A stretch of 55,870 bases of DNA, from NCBI GenBank assembly GCA_903939765.1, contig CAJAIK010000115.1, positions 1 to 55,870 on the forward strand. The letters run 5' to 3'. Below are positions 25,943-34,459 of this stretch, piece after piece. Position numbers and translations under genes: made by a program. The number at the start of each line of letters is the position of its first letter. The first letter of the stretch is position 1. The notes under the pieces are model-generated. The model saw nothing but the letters and a program-made list of their open reading frames with translations. It ran no database searches and was not told where the DNA came from. The stretch comes from an uncultured Chlorobiaceae bacterium. GTDB taxonomy: Bacteria > Bacteroidota > Chlorobiia > Chlorobiales > Chlorobiaceae.

Positions 25943-27532
25943 ATGCTGCCTGTTGTAACCGCGCAAGAGATGCAAAGGGCCGACAAGGCGGCAATTGAGC
26001 AACTCCATATTGGCGAAACCCGCCTTATGGAGCTTGCCGGTCGTGAATGCCTCCGCATTATCAGGGAGAGCCTGCAAAAGGAGTCGCTGGCTGGCTGCTC
26101 GTTTCTTCTGCTCTGCGGCAAGGGAAACAATGGGGGCGACGGCTTCGTACTCGCCCGCCACCTCCTCAACCTTGAAGCTTCAGTCGATCTTGTGCTCCTC
26201 TACCCCGAATCACTGCTGCAAGGCGTTAATCAGGAGGGGCTCACCATTCTTGAAGCCTACGGGGAGCACGGCTCCGAACTGCGCATCTTTGCCAGCCATG
26301 ACGAAGCACTCCCCTTTGTGGCCGAAACCCGCTACAATGCCCTCATCGACGCCATGACCGGCACCGGCCTCCGCCTCAGCGAACCGGGGATGGCTCTTGC
26401 CTCACCCCTTGCGGAAGGCATTGAGCTGCTCAACACCCTCCGCGACCGAACGGACGCCCCCCTCATAGCTATTGACGTGCCATCAGGGCTCGATGCAACT
26501 ACCGGCCACTCAGCCACCCCGTCAATCCTCGCGGATATGACCATCACCATGGCCTTCCTGAAAAGAGGATTCTACCTGAACGAAGGACCGGAATGCTGCG
26601 GAGAGCTGCATGTAGCAGAAATCTCCATCCCCCGCTTTCTCGCTGAACCCTCCTCCAGCCTCCTTATCGACCAGGAATTTGCGTCTGAACAATTCATACT
26701 GAGAGAGCCATCCAGCGCAAAACACACCAACGGCAGGGTACTCATCATTGCCGGATCGCAAAACAACGAAAGCTCAATGGTTGGCGCAGCCATCCTCTCC
26801 GCCAGAGCCGCTCTGAAAAGCGGCGCAGGGTACGTCTGCATCTCCTTACCGATTTCACTTGCCGCCGTCATCCATCTTGCCGTGCCGGAAGCGGTGGTGA
26901 TTGCCAGGGATCTTGCCGCCATTGCCGAAAAAGCGCGCTGGGCCGATGCCATCCTGATCGGCTGCGGCCTCGGACGCGACCAGGAGGCCATTGATCTGGT
27001 CCGGGAGCTTTTGAAAAATTCCTTCGTCGCTTCAAAAAAGCTGATCCTTGACGCCGATGCCCTCTACGCCCTCTCGGTTATCGGCATGGCGGACGCGCTG
27101 AGCCAGTGCCGCGATGTGCTGCTCACACCGCATTACGGAGAGTTCAGCCGCCTCACCTCTCGGCCAATCGAAGAGATTACCGCCGACCCGATCGAGTGCG
27201 CCCGGAGCTTTGCCGCTCTCCATGGGGTAACCGTTCTTCTGAAAGGCGCTCCCACCGTTATTGCAGAACCCGAAGGGCCCGCTCTCATCAACACCAGCGG
27301 CACCGAGGCGCTTGCCACGGCCGGTTCAGGCGATGTACTCTCCGGCATGATTGTTGCCTTCGCCGCAAAAGGGGCCTCCCCCATCAACGCCGCTGCTGCC
27401 GCAGCCACATGGTTTCACGGCAGGGCTGGCGACCTCGCAAGTGACATCGCCAGCCTGGTCTCCTCCGGCATGGTCGTCGACGCCATACAGCAGGCAATCA
27501 GCGAGATTTTTGAGGTATCACAAAAACCGTAG
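25943..27532 (+). CDS. nnr: Bifunctional NAD(P)HX repair enzyme (epimerase + ADP/ATP-dependent dehydratase)
   Basis: A 529-residue fusion. The N-terminal YjeF_N domain (about 1-215) is the NAD(P)HX epimerase, with GKGNNGGDGFVLARHL around residues 60-75 and AIDVPSGLDATTG. The C-terminal domain (about 235-525) is the dehydratase of the ribokinase-like fold, with HTNGRVLIIAGS, LTPHYGEFSRL, VLLKGAPTVI and the catalytic Asp region TAGSGDVLSGMI. Together they repair hydrated nicotinamide cofactors. The stop codon TAG lies inside the GTAGGGGCACGG repeat at 27529-27573, so insertion of that repeat may have set the present C-terminus (...EVSQKP). Confidence 0.96.
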   Translation: MLPVVTAQEMQRADKAAIEQLHIGETRLMELAGRECLRIIRESLQKESLAGCSFLLLCGKGNNGGDGFVLARHLLNLEASVDLVLLYPESLLQGVNQEGLTILEAYGEHGSELRIFASHDEALPFVAETRYNALIDAMTGTGLRLSEPGMALASPLAEGIELLNTLRDRTDAPLIAIDVPSGLDATTGHSATPSILADMTITMAFLKRGFYLNEGPECCGELHVAEISIPRFLAEPSSSLLIDQEFASEQFILREPSSAKHTNGRVLIIAGSQNNESSMVGAAILSARAALKSGAGYVCISLPISLAAVIHLAVPEAVVIARDLAAIAEKARWADAILIGCGLGRDQEAIDLVRELLKNSFVASKKLILDADALYALSVIGMADALSQCRDVLLTPHYGEFSRLTSRPIEEITADPIECARSFAALHGVTVLLKGAPTVIAEPEGPALINTSGTEALATAGSGDVLSGMIVAFAAKGASPINAAAAAATWFHGRAGDLASDIASLVSSGMVVDAIQQAISEIFEVSQKP

Positions 27533-27573
27533 GGGCACGGCATGCCGTGCCCTTCCCGTGCCGTGTCCCCTAC
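27529..27573. repeat. GTAGGGGCACGG palindromic repeat, copy 1
   Basis: GTAGGGGCACGG at 27529-27540 pairs with CCGTGTCCCCTAC at 27561-27573. Between them is an extra half-arm (CATGCCGTGCCCTTCC). The core GGGCACGGCATGCCGTGCCC is a perfect 20-bp palindrome. A second copy lies at 28693-28720. This is a REP- or MITE-like dispersed intergenic element. It supplies the stop codon of nnr and may act as its terminator. Confidence 0.8.
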
Positions 27574-27879
27574 CGTTACGCAACCCGTAAATTGCACTGA
27601 TACGGCTAAACCGTTCTTGATTGGATCAGTTTGCGTCCCCCGCCATCAAATATTATTTACGAATGAGCCCTTGGTTGCCATGCATCAAAAAAAACACTCA
27701 CCGTAACCGTTTATAAAAAAACGCCATTCAAACCGAAATATAATTGTATAAAATTAAAATAAATTTTATCATAATAGCTTCCCAAAGAAGATGTTACGCT
27801 CCTAAGTCAAAAAAAGTCCCCCGCATTATGTTTCGCGGGGCTATCACATTTTTTAACAACTAATGGTGAGGAGATCACA
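27574..27879. other. Spacer upstream of the DUF4410-like lipoprotein gene
   Basis: There is no gene. The first part is ordinary; 27690-27790 is AT-rich. CCCCGC at 27819-27824 pairs with GCGGGG at 27835-27840 around a 10-nt loop. Read on the minus strand this hairpin is followed by seven T residues, like an intrinsic terminator, although no minus-strand gene ends here. On the plus strand it forms a leader hairpin 39 bp before the lipoprotein start. Confidence 0.45.
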
Positions 27880-28431
27880 ATGAAGCATTTTTTTATTCTC
27901 TGCCTGGTTTTATCGTTAGCAGCTTGTGGTTCAACGAGTGAAATTAAAAATGTGAAGGGGGAGAATAATTTAAATCTCTCTTCCTATGAAAATGCTGTGG
28001 TTTTAGATTTTTCAGATGGCACGAAAAAATCTAATACACCTGCATTCGTAGGAAAAAATTTTGCTGATCGGATTGCTGCAAATATCAGTGAGCAGGGAGT
28101 TTTCAAAAAGGTTTCCAGAACACCATTAACGGAAAAATGCGTTATTATTTCAGGCGCCGTCACAAAATATGCTGAAGGCAGCGCAGGACTCAGGCTATTG
28201 ATCGGTTTTGGGGCTGGCAGTTCTCACTTTGATGCTGATGTAAAGATCGCTGACTCCGAAAGTAATGCCGAGTTGGGGGAAATTGTTGTTGATAAAAACA
28301 GTTGGGCTTTGGGTGGTATAATGGCATCAGGACAAACTCCCGACACATTCATGAATGAAGCTGCAAAAAAAATTGCCAAAGAAATTGCATCCGCTAAAAA
28401 GTATACTCATGAAGAAATCACATCAAAATAA
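27880..28431 (+). CDS. DUF4410-like lipoprotein
   Basis: A 183-residue lipoprotein. The signal peptide ends in LSLAAC, with Cys about 16 as the lipidation site. The mature part (YENAVVLDFSDGTKK, FADRIAANISEQGVFKKV, then CVIISGAVTKYAEGSAGLRLLIGFGAG and DADVKIADSESNAELGEI) follows the DUF4410 plan. This family of periplasmic lipoproteins has an alpha/beta core and a glycine-rich turn, and its biochemical role is not known. GAGGAG lies 8 nt upstream of the ATG. It forms a single-gene unit with a strong hairpin downstream. Its codon use is more AT-rich than that of the flanking housekeeping genes. Confidence 0.75.
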   Translation: MKHFFILCLVLSLAACGSTSEIKNVKGENNLNLSSYENAVVLDFSDGTKKSNTPAFVGKNFADRIAANISEQGVFKKVSRTPLTEKCVIISGAVTKYAEGSAGLRLLIGFGAGSSHFDADVKIADSESNAELGEIVVDKNSWALGGIMASGQTPDTFMNEAAKKIAKEIASAKKYTHEEITSK

Positions 28432-28545
28432 ATGGCAACAGGTGTCGTGACTGTAACAAAGATACCGCGTTCCATTCTTCCGATACACTGAAAGATTTTC
28501 CCACTGAGTATCGGGATATCCAGAAAAAAAATAACCCGAATTACA

Positions 28546-28582
28546 AGCCTGCCGGAGAGATGGTTTTCATCTCCGGCAGGCT
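28546..28582. terminator. 13-bp hairpin after the lipoprotein gene
   Basis: AGCCTGCCGGAGA and TCTCCGGCAGGCT pair perfectly around an 11-nt loop. The region lies between the lipoprotein gene (plus) and the aminotransferase gene (minus) and probably serves both. The U-tract is short on the plus side (CTTTCTG). Confidence 0.7.
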
Positions 28583-28692
28583 TTCTGAAAGGAAAAATCA
28601 ATTAATTCGGCCACAGCAGGGACGATAATCAGCAGGAATGAGAAACAGATAGATTTAGGGTGGGTTGCAGGATGAACGTTTCTGGCACCATT

Positions 28693-28720
28693 GCAGGGGC
28701 ACGGCATGCCGTGCCCCTAC
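28693..28720. repeat. GTAGGGGCACGG palindromic repeat, copy 2
   Basis: A near-perfect 28-bp palindrome: GCAGGGGCACGGCA / TGCCGTGCCCCTAC. It shares the 20-bp palindromic core with copy 1 at 27529-27573. It lies 5 bp past the stop codon of the minus-strand aminotransferase. Both copies sit at gene ends, as is usual for REP-type elements. Confidence 0.8.
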
Positions 28721-28725
28721 GCCAA

Positions 28726-29928
28726 TTATTCGCGCAAAAATTTGCGGATATTCCGCGCGGCCTGGCGGATGCGTTCTTCGTTTTCGATCATGGCGACACG
28801 CACATACTCATCGCCGTAGGCGCCGAATCCTATGCCGGGACTGACGGCAACCTTGGCTTCGCTGAGCAGCTTCTTGCTGAACTCAAGGCTTCCCATCGGG
28901 CGGAAGGGTTCGGGAATCCGGGCCCAGACAAACATGCTTGCGCGGGGTGAGACGACCGGCCAGCCTGCATTGATAAAACTTTTAACCATAACATCTCGCC
29001 GTTTGCGGTAGACCTCGCAGATCTCCTGGACGCAGCTCTGGTCTTCAGTAAGGGCAATGGTTGAGGCAACCTGAATCGGGGTAAAGGTGCCGTAATCAAG
29101 CCAGCTCTTGATTTTTTCGAGGGCACCGATCAGTTTGGCGTTTCCGACCATGAACCCGACACGCCATCCGGCCATGTTGTAGGTTTTTGAGAGGGTATAG
29201 CTCTCGACAGCAACATCCTTTGCGCCGGGAATCTGGAGGATTGAGGGAGTGACGTAACCATCATAGGTCAGTTCCGCGTAAGCAATGTCACTGATAATGT
29301 AAAACCGCTCCTGGCGGGCAAGATCGACCAGCTTCTGATAAAAAGGAAGTTCAACGGTGGCTGTGGTCGGGTTGTTGGGGAAATTCACAACAATGAACTT
29401 GGGTTTTGGCGACGATTCGCGCAGCGCTTTTTCAATGTTCCGGAAAAAGCCCTCTTCGTCAAGGGTGAAATCGTCGTTCAGTTCAAGTTTCAGGCGATGG
29501 ACGTTGCCACCGGCAAGAATGAATGCCTGGGAATGGATGGGATAACAGGGGTCGGGCACCATGGCAAGATCGCCGGGATTGGTGATTGCCTGCACAAGGT
29601 GAACATAACCCTCTTTTGAACCCATCGTCGCAACAACTTCACGGTCCAGGTCGAGATCAACATTATATTTCCGCTGATACCAGGTTCCCACCGCGCCGCG
29701 AAGCTTGTAGATGCCCTTCGATACAGAATATCCGTGGGTTCTCGGTTTATTGATACTTTCGATCAGTTTGTCAACGATGTGCTGAGGAGTCGGGCCATCA
29801 GGATTACCCATTGAAAAATCAATAACATCCTCTCCTGCACGCCGTTCAGCCATTTTGAGCTCATTGACCGCAGCAAAAACATACTTGGGCAGACGCTTGA
29901 TCTTGTCAAACTCTATTTCATCAAACAT
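28726..29928 (-). CDS. Class I/II PLP-dependent aminotransferase (AlaC-like)
   Basis: A 400-residue fold-type I aminotransferase. The N-terminus (FDKIKRLPKYVFAAVNELKM...GEDVIDFSMGNPDGPTP) and HGYSVSKGIYKLRGAVGTWY are characteristic of the AlaC glutamate-pyruvate transaminase group. PLP site residues are visible in NFPNNPTTATV, IISDIAYAELTYDG (Asp and Tyr) and SYTLSKTYNMAGWRVGF (the Schiff-base Lys in LSKTYNM). The terminal RVAMIENEERIRQA carries the substrate-carboxylate Arg. It probably makes alanine from pyruvate; a related keto acid is possible. The ATG at 29928 is preferred to the TTG at 29949. The gene is monocistronic, with a REP-like palindrome just after its stop. Confidence 0.92.
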   Translation of the reverse strand: MFDEIEFDKIKRLPKYVFAAVNELKMAERRAGEDVIDFSMGNPDGPTPQHIVDKLIESINKPRTHGYSVSKGIYKLRGAVGTWYQRKYNVDLDLDREVVATMGSKEGYVHLVQAITNPGDLAMVPDPCYPIHSQAFILAGGNVHRLKLELNDDFTLDEEGFFRNIEKALRESSPKPKFIVVNFPNNPTTATVELPFYQKLVDLARQERFYIISDIAYAELTYDGYVTPSILQIPGAKDVAVESYTLSKTYNMAGWRVGFMVGNAKLIGALEKIKSWLDYGTFTPIQVASTIALTEDQSCVQEICEVYRKRRDVMVKSFINAGWPVVSPRASMFVWARIPEPFRPMGSLEFSKKLLSEAKVAVSPGIGFGAYGDEYVRVAMIENEERIRQAARNIRKFLRE

Positions 29929-30364
29929 GGTCTCGTAATGAAAAAACAATTCATGATAAAAAAAAATGGAAAGTCATTGTATCATAAGCAAAAAGAGTAT
30001 CATATCAATGGCATTCCGGATATTTTTCACTCGAAAAGGTAAAGTTCATCGCTCAAGTGAAATAAGCCGAAATATAGCCCGCTCTCTGGCTTGAGCATCC
30101 TCACAAATAAAATTAAAAAGAGGTGAACGCATTGACTCATCCCATTGTTGGTTAACAATCGTTGAAAAAAGTTACAGGAATGACAAGCCGCTTAAAAGCT
30201 GAAAACTGAGTGGTGGCGCACCTTTAGGGGTTTTGAGGCTCTTTTTTGTTCCAAACTGAACGCAAATAAATGAATCCGATTTATTTGACATTATTGTAAT
30301 TTTCTTTAACATGCTATGTTGGTGTCATTTCGCTTCCCGCTCCACGTAAAGTAACCTATACCAC
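29929..30364. other. Divergent control region between the aminotransferase gene and the hdr-flx operon
   Basis: 436 bp without a gene that should contain both promoters. Two dyads stand out: ATTGTT-GGTT-AACAAT at 30144-30159, and CAAATAAA-N9-TTTATTTG at 30263-30287, which overlaps a TTGACA hexamer (30286-30291). Both are candidate operators for the hdr-flx operon; no regulator can be assigned. Confidence 0.45.
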
Positions 30365-31873
30365 GTGTCAAAAATCAAGATGACAGTAAAGGATACCCTG
30401 AAGCATCAGCTTGAGGAATCCACCGGAAATGACTATAACTGCTGCTACCAGTGCGGCAAGTGTACCGCTGGTTGTCCTGCGGGAGCATTTATGGATAGTC
30501 CTCCTGCAAGAATCATGCGTCTCGTCCAGGCGGGCTATATTGAAGATGCCCTGAAAAGCGATGCACTCTGGTTCTGTGTCGGTTGCATGACCTGTACTTC
30601 ACGATGTCCACAGAACATGGATATTGCCGCAACAATGGACTCTCTCAGGGCTATGGCACTTGAGAAGGGCATTGTTTCAGAAAACAGGGCGAAAAAACTG
30701 GTCACTGCATTCCATGTCTCCTTCCTCAACAACGTGCGCAAACATGGCCGTCTTGAGGAGCTTTCACTCATCAACAGCTACAAGCTCCGAACAAGGACCT
30801 TCCTGCAGGATGCCGAATCGGGCGTCAAGATGATCATGAGCGGAAAGATCAATCCGCTGCATACCCTTACCGGTAAAGGTGGAGTAAAGGGTAAGGAGCA
30901 GATCGCAAAAATTTTTGAAGCTTCCAAAAAAGAGGCTCATCTGGCTGCCCCGAAACGACGTCCGATCAAAAAGGAGTTCACCCCGTCAGCTCCCCGTTCT
31001 ATCAAGCCGGGCATGACCATCGGCTACTATCCCGGATGCTCGCTGAGTGGAACAGCACGGGAATATGATATTTCAGTCAAAAAAATGTGCGCCCTGCTCG
31101 GCATCAATCTTCAGGAGATTGATGACTGGAACTGCTGCGGAGCAACATCGGCACACGCCACCAACCACAAGCTTGCCGTGCTTCTTCCTGCACGCAACCA
31201 GGCTCTTGCCGATGCACAGGGGCTGAAGCTGGTGCTTGCGCCCTGCGCCGCCTGCCAGAACCGTCAGGTGACCACGCGCCAGTCACTGCTTGACTCTGAG
31301 GAACTTCGTGAAGAGGTTCGCGCAATTACCGGCATTGTGCCAACCTGCGCGGCTGAATTTATAGGTGTTACACAGCTTCTTGAAGCGATGGATCCGGAGG
31401 ACATCAAGAGAAGGGTTAAAAAGCCCCTTACGGGTCTGCGTCTTGCCTGCTATTATGGTTGCCTTCTGGTTCGCCCGATGGAAGCCATGGGTTTTGATGA
31501 TCCGGAAAACCCGCTCAAAATGGAGGCGATCATGACCGCTCTTGGGGCCACCCCGATAGACTGGGCATTCAAGATTGAGTGCTGCGGAGCCGGGCTGACG
31601 CTTGCCCAGCAACCGCTTGTCGAAGAGCTGACACACACCATTGCCAAAAACGCGGCTGACAACGGTGCCGAAGCCTTTGTTGTCGCCTGTCCCCTCTGCC
31701 AGGCCAATCTCGACATGCGTCAGGGAAGCATGAGAAAGCGGTTCGGCGATGTCAAAGAGATGCCGGTTTACTACATTTCGGAGCTTGTCGCCATCGCCTG
31801 CGGTGCCGACCCTGCGGAAGTAGCTGTGGGAGAGCATTTTGTGCCTGCGCTCGACCTTGTCTCAAAACTTTAG
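30365..31873 (+). CDS. Fused heterodisulfide reductase subunits HdrC-HdrB
   Basis: A 502-residue natural fusion. The HdrC-like N-terminus binds two [4Fe-4S] clusters through CYQCGKCTAGCP (C27, C30, C33, C37) and CVGCMTCTSRCP (C71, C74, C77, C81). After a basic linker (about 190-220), the HdrB-like part has two CCG domains, with NCCGATSA...CAAC in the first and ECCGAGLT...CPLC in the second. These hold the non-cubane clusters that reduce disulfides in archaeal HdrB. It is the first gene of the hdr-flx operon and predicted to accept electrons from HdrA and reduce a disulfide partner such as DsrC. GTG at 30365 is used; ATG at 30380 is an alternative. Confidence 0.92.
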   Translation: MSKIKMTVKDTLKHQLEESTGNDYNCCYQCGKCTAGCPAGAFMDSPPARIMRLVQAGYIEDALKSDALWFCVGCMTCTSRCPQNMDIAATMDSLRAMALEKGIVSENRAKKLVTAFHVSFLNNVRKHGRLEELSLINSYKLRTRTFLQDAESGVKMIMSGKINPLHTLTGKGGVKGKEQIAKIFEASKKEAHLAAPKRRPIKKEFTPSAPRSIKPGMTIGYYPGCSLSGTAREYDISVKKMCALLGINLQEIDDWNCCGATSAHATNHKLAVLLPARNQALADAQGLKLVLAPCAACQNRQVTTRQSLLDSEELREEVRAITGIVPTCAAEFIGVTQLLEAMDPEDIKRRVKKPLTGLRLACYYGCLLVRPMEAMGFDDPENPLKMEAIMTALGATPIDWAFKIECCGAGLTLAQQPLVEELTHTIAKNAADNGAEAFVVACPLCQANLDMRQGSMRKRFGDVKEMPVYYISELVAIACGADPAEVAVGEHFVPALDLVSKL

Positions 31874-31885
31874 GGTACGACCAAA

Positions 31886-31921
31886 CCCTTGAACACCTGA
31901 GGCAAAGCCAGGGTTCAAGGG
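31886..31921 (+). other. Intercistronic hairpin between hdrCB and hdrA
   Basis: A perfect 9-bp stem (CCCTTGAAC / GTTCAAGGG) with an 18-nt loop lies in the 100-bp gap. No U-tract follows, so termination is unlikely. It could protect the upstream transcript end or tune hdrA expression. Confidence 0.55.
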
Positions 31922-31973
31922 CGTTCCATGCCGGGCCGTTCCGGTCAGCGGCTTCATACTAAAAGATTGAATA

Positions 31974-33944
31974 ATGGCAAAAATCGGGGTATTTATATGT
32001 CACTGCGGCGAAAATATCGCTGCAAAGGTTGATTGTACCAAATTGGCTGCCGCCATGGGTGAACATCCCGGGGTTGCGGTCTCTGTCGAATACAAATATT
32101 TCTGCTCCGATCCCGGCCAGGAGAGCGTCAAAAAAGCGATTCGCGAAAATAACCTGAGCGGTATCGTCATAGCCGCCTGCTCACCACGAATGCATGAAGC
32201 CACCTTCCGCAAAGCATGTGCGGAAGCGGGGCTGAACCCCTATCTTTGTGAAATAGCCAACATCCGCGAACAATGTTCATGGGTGCATACCGACAAGGAT
32301 ATGGCGACCGAGAAAGCGGCGGATATTGTCCGTTCGATGGTTGAAAAGGTCAAGCGCAACAACAAACTCCAGCCAATTGAAGTTCCGGTAACCCGCCGGG
32401 CACTGGTTATCGGAGGCGGTATTGCCGGTCTTCAGGCCGCGCTCGATATTGCCAATGCCGGTCAGGAAGTTGTCCTCGTCGAGCGTGAGCCCTCCCTCGG
32501 CGGCCACATGGCACAGTTGTCGGAGACCTTCCCCACACTCGACTGCTCCCAGTGCATCATGACCCCCCGAATGGTCGAAACCGCCCAACATCCCAAAATC
32601 AGGCTCCTTACCTATGCCGAAATTGAGAGTGTTGATGGCTATATCGGCAACTTCAAGGTGAGGGTTCGCATGAAATCGCGCTATGTTGACATGAAAAAAT
32701 GTACGGGTTGCGGCGACTGCATCACCAAATGTCCGGTCAAAAAAATATCGAGTGAATTTGACTGCGGCCTTGGCAAGCGTACCGCCATTTATACCCCTTT
32801 TGCCCAGTCAGTCCCCAATATGCCGGTCATCGACAAGGCAAGCTGCATCTACTTCAAGAACGGCAAATGCAAAACATGCCAGAAATCCTGTGAACTCAAC
32901 GCTATCGACTTTGAGATGCAGGATGAATTCATCGACCTTGAAATCGGGGCAATTGTTGTGGCCACCGGCTTCCAGGTTCAGAATACCGCTCTCTACGGAG
33001 AGTATGGCTATGGCAAATTTCCGGACGTCATCACCGGCCTTCAGTTTGAGCGCCTCGCTTCGGCAAGCGGTCCTACTGCAGGAAAAATTCTTCGCCCCTC
33101 CGACGGCAAGGAACCCGAAAATGTTGTTTTTATACAGTGCGCCGGATCGCGCGACCCCTCAAAGGGAGTGCGCTACTGCTCCAAAATCTGCTGCATGTAC
33201 ACCGCAAAACATGCCATGCTCTACGCCCACAAGGTGCACGACGGAAAAACCCATATTTTCTATATGGATATCCGTGCGGCAGGCAAAGGATATGATGAAT
33301 TTACCCGCCGGGCCATTGAGGAGGATGAAGCCTCCTACGTCCGTGGCAGGGTGAGCAAGCTCTGGCAGGAGAACGGCAAACTGATGGTACGCGGTGTCGA
33401 TACCCTTCTCGGCAAGCCGGTGACCGTTGTGGCCGACATGGTCGTTCTGGCCACCGCAATGGTGCCGCAGCCTAACGCAAAAGAGTTTGCCAAAACCATC
33501 GGCATTGCTTACGATGAATATGGTTTCTACAACGAGGCCCATCTCAAACTTCGCCCCGTTGAATCATCAACCGCCGGAGTTTTTCTTGCCGGAGCATGCC
33601 AGTCGCCCAAAGATATTCCTGACTCGGTGGCACAGGCATCGGCATCGGCCAGCAAGGTGCTTGCCCTTTTCAGCAAGGAGAAACTTGAGCGGGAACCGGT
33701 TATTGCCGTCAACAACGAGGCAACCTGCGCCGGATGCTGGGGCTGCGTTCTTGCCTGTCCCTACAACGCCATTGAGAAAAAGGATATTCGCGACCGTTCG
33801 GGAAAACTTGTCAAACAGGTGGCCTACGTCAATCCCGGCCTTTGCCAGGGATGCGGCACCTGCGTCACCTTCTGCCGTTCAAACAGCCTTGACCTGGCAG
33901 GCTTTACCGAAAAACAGATCTTTGCAGAAGTGATGGGGCTCTGA
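31974..33944 (+). CDS. hdrA: Heterodisulfide reductase subunit A (HdrA), flavin-bifurcating subunit
   Basis: A 656-residue iron-sulfur flavoprotein. An N-terminal domain (IGVFICHCGENI...VIAACSPRMHEATF) is followed by the FAD-binding Rossmann motif VIGGGIAGLQAAL (about 141-153) with the inserted CSQCIMTPRM cluster motif. Further cluster motifs are CTGCGDCITKCP, CKTCQKSC, CAGCWGCVLACP and CQGCGTCVTFC, and a second FAD segment is GVFLAGACQSPKDIPD. HdrA carries the FAD at which electron bifurcation occurs in Hdr complexes and can pass electrons to ferredoxin and to HdrBC. Genes for MvhD/FlxD and FlxCBA follow, giving the Hdr-Flx type rather than the hydrogenase-linked form. The protein is cytosolic. 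Confidence 0.96.
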   Translation: MAKIGVFICHCGENIAAKVDCTKLAAAMGEHPGVAVSVEYKYFCSDPGQESVKKAIRENNLSGIVIAACSPRMHEATFRKACAEAGLNPYLCEIANIREQCSWVHTDKDMATEKAADIVRSMVEKVKRNNKLQPIEVPVTRRALVIGGGIAGLQAALDIANAGQEVVLVEREPSLGGHMAQLSETFPTLDCSQCIMTPRMVETAQHPKIRLLTYAEIESVDGYIGNFKVRVRMKSRYVDMKKCTGCGDCITKCPVKKISSEFDCGLGKRTAIYTPFAQSVPNMPVIDKASCIYFKNGKCKTCQKSCELNAIDFEMQDEFIDLEIGAIVVATGFQVQNTALYGEYGYGKFPDVITGLQFERLASASGPTAGKILRPSDGKEPENVVFIQCAGSRDPSKGVRYCSKICCMYTAKHAMLYAHKVHDGKTHIFYMDIRAAGKGYDEFTRRAIEEDEASYVRGRVSKLWQENGKLMVRGVDTLLGKPVTVVADMVVLATAMVPQPNAKEFAKTIGIAYDEYGFYNEAHLKLRPVESSTAGVFLAGACQSPKDIPDSVAQASASASKVLALFSKEKLEREPVIAVNNEATCAGCWGCVLACPYNAIEKKDIRDRSGKLVKQVAYVNPGLCQGCGTCVTFCRSNSLDLAGFTEKQIFAEVMGL

Positions 33945-33997
33945 AAAGCTTCCATTTTTACCTTGAACAAACAGAACTTTGCTACCGGAGTACGCCG

Positions 33998-34447
33998 ATG
34001 AGTGAACCATTTGAACCAAAGATCGTCGCTTTTGTCTGTACCTACTGCACCTACGCAGGAGCTGACCTGGCAGGAACGAGCAGGCTGAAATACGCGCCCA
34101 ATGTGCGCATTGTGCGTCTTCCCTGCACTGGAAGAATCAGCCCCATGTTTATCCTTAAAGCGCTGCAGAAGGGGGCAGACGGTGTGCTGGTCAGTGGCTG
34201 CCACCCGGGTGACTGCCATTTCACCCACGGAAACTACCATGCACGCCGCCGATGGATGGTCTTTCGCGCCCTGCTCGACTTCACCGGCATACCACCAGAA
34301 CGGGTCATGTTTTCATGGATCAGTGCAGCAGAAGGCAGCAAATTTGCCGATCTCATCAACAGCGTCACGGAAGATATCCGTAAACTTGGCCCTTTTGATC
34401 AGTATCAGGAGTTGATCACGGAAACTGAATCACCGGCGACACTTTAA
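33998..34447 (+). CDS. flxD: MvhD/FlxD-type [2Fe-2S] electron-transfer subunit
   Basis: A 149-residue protein of the F420-non-reducing hydrogenase delta (MvhD) family. Five conserved cysteines (C14, C17, C43, C68 and C73, in VCTYCTY, LPCTG and SGCHPGDCHF) hold an iron-sulfur cluster. In Hdr complexes this subunit docks on HdrA and passes electrons from the input module to the bifurcating flavin. It lies between hdrA and flxC, with 53-bp and 12-bp gaps, so it belongs to the same operon. Confidence 0.93.
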   Translation: MSEPFEPKIVAFVCTYCTYAGADLAGTSRLKYAPNVRIVRLPCTGRISPMFILKALQKGADGVLVSGCHPGDCHFTHGNYHARRRWMVFRALLDFTGIPPERVMFSWISAAEGSKFADLINSVTEDIRKLGPFDQYQELITETESPATL

Positions 34448-34459
34448 AAACAAGAGGCA

